From Pempheris klunzingeri (taxonomy: Eukaryota > Chordata > Actinopteri > Acropomatiformes > Pempheridae), in assembly GCF_042242105.1 (NCBI RefSeq), contig NC_092013.1, forward strand, positions 9,136,618 to 9,200,617: a stretch of DNA of 64,000 bases, given 5' to 3'. The notes under the pieces are model-generated. The model was given only the letters and a program-made list of their open reading frames with translations. It was not told where the DNA came from and did not search any database. The translations under genes were made by a program, and so were the position numbers. Positions 42,901-64,000 of the stretch are shown here, in pieces; the first letter of the stretch is position 1; each line of letters opens with the position of its first letter.

Positions 42901-45900
42901 AGCAAACAAATTAGCATGGGAATTCTGTAAGTAGTTAATTAACTACCTAAACTAATTTATCTACATCAGATCACTACTCAAAACCAGTTACTCAGTCACC
43001 AACTTCTTTACTGTATCCAACTTATTCAACAATACACACATCAGTAAATTTATTTTTGCTCTCTGTACCTTTTTCCATGTTTCAACCACACTGGCAGCGT
43101 AGGCCAAGATGTGGATGTATTTGTGTTTATGGTCCTGGTTGATCTTTGATCCAGGCTTGAACAGTGACTGCATGAACAGGTCCAGAAACGCAGGCACTCG
43201 TATCTACAGACGAGAAATATAAAATACGGCGCCTTAATAAACGAGCATGCAGTGGAAATAAACAGGGTGAGAGACGCTCTGTCCTCACCAGCTCCACAGG
43301 GGGCGGGTCCATGCTGCTGAACATCTTGAACAGAACTGTGATATCTGCAGGATTCAGGGCTCCTTTGGACAACATGGCACCCAGCGCCTGGCAGGCTCGT
43401 GGGTAGGCCGCTGCTGTGCCGAGTGCGAGGGTTATCTGACTGGCATCGTGGCCTCTGTGATAAAAACCACAACCACAGGATTGATATCATCAGTGGAGTC
43501 TGTTATCTACACCACAATCCAACCCACACCAAACAGGAGGAAGTGTCACAGTGCTGAAAGAGAGACAAAAGTTACCTCTCATGCGCCGACTTCTGCACCT
43601 CCTGGCCAATCCTACGGACAGCCGAACCGCCCTGTTCCTCCTGAGCAAGGATGGACATCATCGCTTGGGCAAAGAGGTAGGTGTGCTCGCCGTGACATAC
43701 CATCTTCTACAGGCAGGAGGAGAAAACAACTCAGAAAAGACCACACGCACTAACTGACACAGTTTACACAGCGTGCTGTTCACACAACAGTGGGACTAAA
43801 CTCTCATTTCAAAAGGCAAGAAAGTAAAAACAATAAGGCAGATGCTATTTTCACACAGGTGTATGTTCGAAAGAGCATATGTTGTGTTTAATGTACAGTG
43901 CCTTTATGATTTTATTTGGCTGATTATTTTAACCCAAACCATGATCTTTTCCTAAATCTAACCAAATAGTTTTGGTGCCTAAACCTAACCGGACTGCGAC
44001 AGAAAGCTGTTAATAACAAATGAAAACTGAAATATATAAGTTAAGTCAGTCTTCAAATTAAGTTATCAGTCCTGTACCGTAGGAATTTGTTGTTCTTTAT
44101 AATGCATGACTGGACTGTGTCGGATAAATAAAGTCTCTCTTATCTTATTTTACTTATGACCAAAAACATTGAGTGGACTTTTGTGCCAAATTTGAAGAAA
44201 TTCCCTCACAGCATCTCTGAGATATTATGTTCATGAGTATGGGATGGTCAGATGACCCAGAAACATATTGCCTCTGTCTGCAGCTGGCGCAGAGGCATAA
44301 ACATAACTTACTAAATACTAATTTTAAGTAAACAAAGATAACAATAATTATATTTTTAACACCAAGGTTAATGAAATAGAAGCTCAGTGAGGCTCACAGC
44401 AAATTCTGGCAGGTTCTTCTCCAGGTTTTCTTCTCCTCCATCGAGCAACGTGGCCAAAGACGTCCTCAACACCCGAGAGAAAACCTCCAGCTGCTGACAC
44501 GCTGTAGACACGCTGGTGATCTCACCCTGATAGCCTGCGTCTGAAATCAGCTACACACACACACAAAATATATGCAACCGGACCAAAACACACTGACCCT
44601 GATGAAGGCTTTGTCTTCATCTTTTCAGGCAGTAAGATGTAAAACCAAGTAAAAGTAAAAGCCAATCCCAGCTGACATTGAGGCGGGGTCACCCTGGATT
44701 GGTCGCCAGTCAATCAGATAGAGACACATAGAGACAGAAAACCATTCACGCTCACACCTACGGGCGATTTAGAGTCATCAATTAACCTGTATGTCTTAGG
44801 ACTGTGGGAGGAAGCCAGAGTGCCCGGAGAAAACCCACGCAAGCAAGGGGAAATGTGTGAACTCCACACAGAAAGACACCAGCGAGCCGGCAAATTCAAA
44901 CCTTCATGCCCTGCTTTCCGGGTTAAATAAATAAATGAGTGAATGAATTAATAAATAAAGCTTCTAACTGACTAACTGACTCCCTTCACACTCCAGCATA
45001 ATCAGATCATTGCATGGCCAGACCTTCTGGGGCCAGCATCTGGATTACTTCTCCTACCGCTGCCGTACCTTTACAGTGAAGTTGAGCATCAGGCAGTCTG
45101 GGTGAGCCTCTGCCAGCTTGTAGAAGAGATCTCTCCATGTGGTGTGTGCAATCATCTGCTCCAGCCAGGCAGGAGTCTATAAAACACGGGAGATTTGATT
45201 GGTTCAGTTCGTAGGAGCTCCTTGACATGCAACCCTGATAAGTAAATGTTTTGCGCACATGCATTTGTTGTTTAAAGTGTTCAGAAATCTGACCTCTCCC
45301 TCGACAGTGAAGATGGAATCTGCTTTCTGGGGGTCAAAGTGCTTTATCAGGAGACTCTTGAGGTGGTTTTCTACTCGCTCTTGGACCTGAGCAGGTTCTA
45401 CACCTGCAGTCAAAACAAAGAAACTACAGATGAATGGATGAAAGGTCAACAGGTAACGGTTGGAGGAGGGGAAGGATTTTTTTGTCACATACCCATCTGG
45501 ATGAGCCACTCTGCCAGCAGATTGACGGTCTGGGCCACAGCAGAATAGTTTTCAGACAGAAGCTGGATGACATGTTCTGGAGAACCACCTGCTTGGAAAT
45601 ATCTGCAAGGAAAAAACATAATGATGATCCACGTGTGTTGTTTGTGATCCATGAGTCTCCTCTCACTGGTCAAAACACTTGTCATCCTGTGCAGTTTTCA
45701 GTTGTTCTGTTCTCATTTAGAAACGTTTTGTTTGTTGCACAGGGGCATGACGCTAATATCCAGGTTTAACTTAATATTATGTTCGTATGAGGAAATTGGT
45801 GCTCACGTTTTAAGGGTGTTGAAGATGGCGGGCTCCATGATGTAATCCCTGCTGGAGAACTTCTGCAGACAATCCTCCTGAGTTTTGCCGTCATTTTCCC

Positions 45901-46876
45901 CTTCAACATAATCCTCCTGAAAAAAAAAAGATCTGTTCATGCTTCTGTTTCATGCTCCAGTTGTATGACTGATGATTGAGCAGCACTTATTATTAATTAA
46001 GGCACATTAAAATGTAGATTAAAGCTCTATGATTGAATTCAATAGCAAGGTAAAAGTTAATAAAATGTCTACAACAGACTTTTCATAAACCACCATATTT
46101 CCTCAAATAAAAGCCACCAACAAACAAAAGCCTGCCTCAAAATACAGACCGAGGGAAAAAACAGGGGTGGACTAACTCCTGGTGCCTGTTACATAAAATG
46201 CACAGCTGTTGAGCATAAAGTACATTTCCATCACTTTAATATAAAAAATTAAAATAAAATATCTCTTAATCCGTAATACAGAGTTATGGACTAACTAAAC
46301 CTGATGTGGATCAGTTTGAGGGACTCAGACATTAAAAAGGTTGAGGATCCCTGTTGTAGATGAGCACGTCTTTGTGACTGAACTTTATCTGTCCTCATAA
46401 ACTCTTGTTTGACACATTACTGTGCAGCATTGAACCCAGCTGAAGTCCTGCTGCGGCGCTTCAATATTTAAGTCAACAATCTGCTACACCTCGATGTGTA
46501 GATATGAGGTATAGGATGACATAATGATATAAAACATCTTAAACATTAGAGTTATTTGGCGCATTTAAATGGGCAACATTAACTTAGCTTACTAAGTGTA
46601 GCCTGTAGCTTAAGCTGCTATGAGTTCAAGCCTTGGGGGAACAACACCTCCACAGAACAGCTGTGCACACATCTGTTCCTGCACACCACCTCTGCTTTAC
46701 CTGGACGGTGTTACTGTAATGTGGGTTGTCAACAGAAAAAACAGCGGCGAGTGTAGCTACAGCTAAGCTAATGCTAACTAGCTAACTCACTGTGCAGCCC
46801 GAGCAGCAACAAGTCTCACCAAGTTACCGTCCGTGCCCTCCCAGTCTCCTCCGCCGCTGTAATATTCCTCGTCCAT
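39949..46876 (-). CDS. nelfcd: Negative elongation factor C/D (NELFCD, TH1-like), 15 exons, 578 aa
   Basis: NELF-C/D is the core subunit that joins NELF-A to NELF-B/E. The complex holds RNA polymerase II in promoter-proximal pausing. The protein starts [14 protein letters not shown] and ends CKSNFIMIN, almost as in human. Recognisable blocks include [60 protein letters not shown] and [19 protein letters not shown]. Exons in transcript order: 46820-46876, 45807-45916, 45493-45602, 45294-45403, 45069-45176, 44398-44550, 43576-43706, 43289-43454, 43069-43203, 42681-42820, 41930-42044, 41752-41847, 41077-41217, 40409-40538, 39949-39983. The total is 1737 nt, in phase. Three consecutive exons are exactly 110 nt. 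The last exon encodes only 11 residues and the stop. Confidence 0.97.
44650..44930. repeat. Widespread vertebrate/teleost interspersed repeat in a nelfcd intron
   Basis: The stretch contains GTCACCCTGGATTGGTCGCC, CACACCTACGGGCGATTTAG, GACTGTGGGAGGAAGCC and AACTCCACACAGAAAGAC in that order. I recognise this as a very common fish repeat but cannot assign its superfamily. An AT-rich TAAATAAATGAGTGAATGAA tract follows. Confidence 0.65.
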
Positions 46877-47130
46877 ACTGGCGGGAAACAAGTAACGCTG
46901 AGCCGGCTGCAGCGCGCTTTAAACCTGGACGTGACTTGTTTCCACCACTGAAGTGGATAGGGTTATAGTGGAAGATGCTAGGACAGCTAGCCTGGTTTGC
47001 TAGCAAGCTAACAACAACAAGCGGAAAATGGCGATACGGAGACCCGCAGGCCACGCCCCCACGGAGCATATCGGAACATCCGGGACCTTCAGCTCTGACA
47101 CGTCGCCGCTCCTTTCTGGGGGAAAACAAA
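46877..47130 (-). promoter_or_regulatory. nelfcd promoter region
   Basis: This GC-richer DNA upstream of the nelfcd ATG has no TATA box. It contains a YY1-like AAAATGGCG word near 47035-47043 (plus orientation) and a GCTAGC/GCTAAC-rich segment at 46986-47015. The nelfcd transcript probably starts between 46900 and 47100. Confidence 0.45.
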
Positions 47131-47650
47131 CACTCGCCTTAGACTAAAGTGTAAAATAGCGACACTAAACTACGCCAATAGAAAAACCACCTGCATGAAA
47201 TTACTTTACAAATGACTTGAAGACACCATGTCAGGCAAATATACATCCACACTGCTTGACCTAGAAAGCACAAGATACACCCTCTGATTGGCTGAAACAA
47301 AGAACTAATCAGATTAGTCAAAAAAGAGAAGCAGTCTGATGGTCAAAGTAAGGGGCTGTCTGATTGTCTTAAAAAATTAATAAAATTGGCACATTTTTGA
47401 AACCAGGTAAAAGTGTTGTGTGACGTGACAATGTGAGGCAGTTAAATCCATGGTTGTCCATTGCTGCAGTGAATTCAGGAGTTTTTGAGCTCATCAGCTG
47501 GTTTGGAGAATCCAAACAGCTTCCGGTCACTTTGAGCTGCTGCGAAGACTGATATGAAAATTTAACAAGCTACAAGAGTCCATGGTCACAAGAATCAGCT
47601 ATGCAGCTTTCTTTCACCACCGATGATTAACGAGCCCAGGCATGTGGGAA
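47131..47650. other. Intergenic stretch between nelfcd and kdm5b
   Basis: No exon, RNA gene or clear transposon is visible here. The two genes run in the same direction (minus), with the kdm5b 3' end upstream of the nelfcd promoter. Confidence 0.5.
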
Positions 47651-47658
47651 CAAACATT

Positions 47659-48684
47659 TTTATTTCATAATGCAAACTGCAACATATGAATTATATTATT
47701 TACCCAAAGGAGCAGAAAAAGGTCATATACCCGTGGCAAATTAATCACACAGTCTGTGTTAAATCTAAGTCCAACATGATATTTTCATCCTAAACCACAA
47801 AGGGAAAAAATCCACCCAAAAAACAAAATGTACATTCCTTTGATGTCGGACAGTCCGTTCTTATTTTGTGAACATAATCAAGTCTCACCCAACGCCAGCA
47901 ACGAGGGATCCAGGACTTGTTTTACTCCTCTGCAGACAGCGCAAAAGGGAACCAGACTTTGTATAAAAGTCAGCGTTTTGTTAAGGGATGTGGGCAAATA
48001 TTCAGGTGCAAACGTTTAAACGTTTTGGATCAAGAAGTTCAGACGTAGAGCTTTTGCTCTCTGGTTTCTGATTGAAGTTATTTCTGTTCACAAATTTTGA
48101 CTGAACTGTGTAAGATCATAGGATTCATAAAGTGAATTCTTCTGGGTTTTTGCTTCAAGAAGGCCTTCTATCAAAGAATTTCTAAGCACGAATGTAGCTC
48201 AGGTGAAAACTGAACCTCAGTTCATCAGTTCAGTTATTGCTTAGATAAATAATATTTACTCTACAAGAGAAAGATACGTTTCACATTGTTCAGATGCATG
48301 TACAAAAAAAAAAAAAGAAGAAAAAAAGCAGTTCTAAAATGTGACGTCAAATTGACTTTTTTTGGTTGAAAAATCCCTGCGCTGTTGGTTCTTGAAACAT
48401 TTAGCCATTTTGTACACCTGCATCAAGTCTTGGAAAGTTTCAGAGACGATTAGTTGATTGGCTGAAAAACCAGCCAGGTGACGAAAACAGTTACAGAAGT
48501 CTTTTGTAATTTTGGTAAAAGAAAAAAAAAAAAAAAAAAAAAACAGTAAATAGCACCATGTTCACTAAGGGAAAGCCAGAAGGTAAAGGGGAGAAGCCAC
48601 AGAGCACACAGAGTTCAGGTGTGCATCTTGAGTGCTGCGACTTGCGACAACAACTGCTGATCCTTCAGAGTCACTTTTTGGTCT
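47659..48684 (-). other. Probable kdm5b 3' untranslated region
   Basis: AATAAA on minus (47659-47664) is a plausible poly(A) signal about 1 kb after the kdm5b stop. The interval carries A-rich tracts (about 48304-48326 and 48518-48543 on plus, U-rich in the transcript) and no coding signal. Confidence 0.5.

Positions 48685-64000
<15,316 letters not shown>

Overview
The window is vertebrate nuclear DNA, almost certainly from a ray-finned (teleost) fish. The genes are split by short to medium introns with standard GT-AG borders, every product has a clear vertebrate orthologue, and the introns carry repeat types common in teleosts: long TG runs, L1- and L2-like LINE ends, Tc1-like miniature elements, and a dispersed repeat with a CGATTAATCGATTAG-type end. 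Nothing looks prokaryotic, plasmid-borne or viral.

Layout from left to right. (1) Positions 1-6.6 kb hold the 5' part of an unidentified minus-strand gene, with repeats. (2) 7.5-19.3 kb, plus strand: a complete 28-exon PP6 regulatory ankyrin-repeat gene, best matched to ANKRD52 (1043 aa). (3) 22.65-31.2 kb, plus strand: complete NPEPL1, an M17-family aminopeptidase-like protein (12 exons, 523 aa). (4) 33.3-38.6 kb, plus strand: complete cathepsin Z/X (6 exons, 303 aa), with a TATA box and a perfect CLEAR (TFEB) site in front. (5) 39.9-46.9 kb, minus strand: complete NELFCD, the NELF-C/D subunit of negative elongation factor (15 exons, 578 aa), tail-to-tail with cathepsin Z. (6) 48.7 kb to beyond 64.0 kb, minus strand: 26 exons of KDM5B, an H3K4 demethylase. 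Only the N-terminal part (JmjN region) lies outside the window.

I worked out every exon border by hand, and the reading phase closes across all junctions of the five named genes. NPEPL1, CTSZ and NELFCD are neighbours in human 20q13 as well, with CTSZ and NELFCD also tail-to-tail, so this is a conserved block. ANKRD52 and KDM5B lie on other human chromosomes, and GNAS, which sits between NPEPL1 and NELFCD in human, is absent from that interval here. The genes do not form one pathway. They are a lysosomal protease, an aminopeptidase-like protein, a phosphatase scaffold, a transcription-pausing factor and a chromatin demethylase.

The items most worth a second look are: clusters of GCTAAC/GTTAGC words beside all five gene starts in the window; a 91%-identical fossil of an ankyrin-coding exon inside a later intron of the same gene; a perfect CLEAR box just upstream of the cathepsin Z TATA box; a (GU)85 tract about 100 nt before an ankrd52 acceptor; a duplicated block of about 210 bp upstream of ctsz; and several miniature elements with clear terminal inverted repeats. 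I found no evidence of a wholly new multi-gene system.
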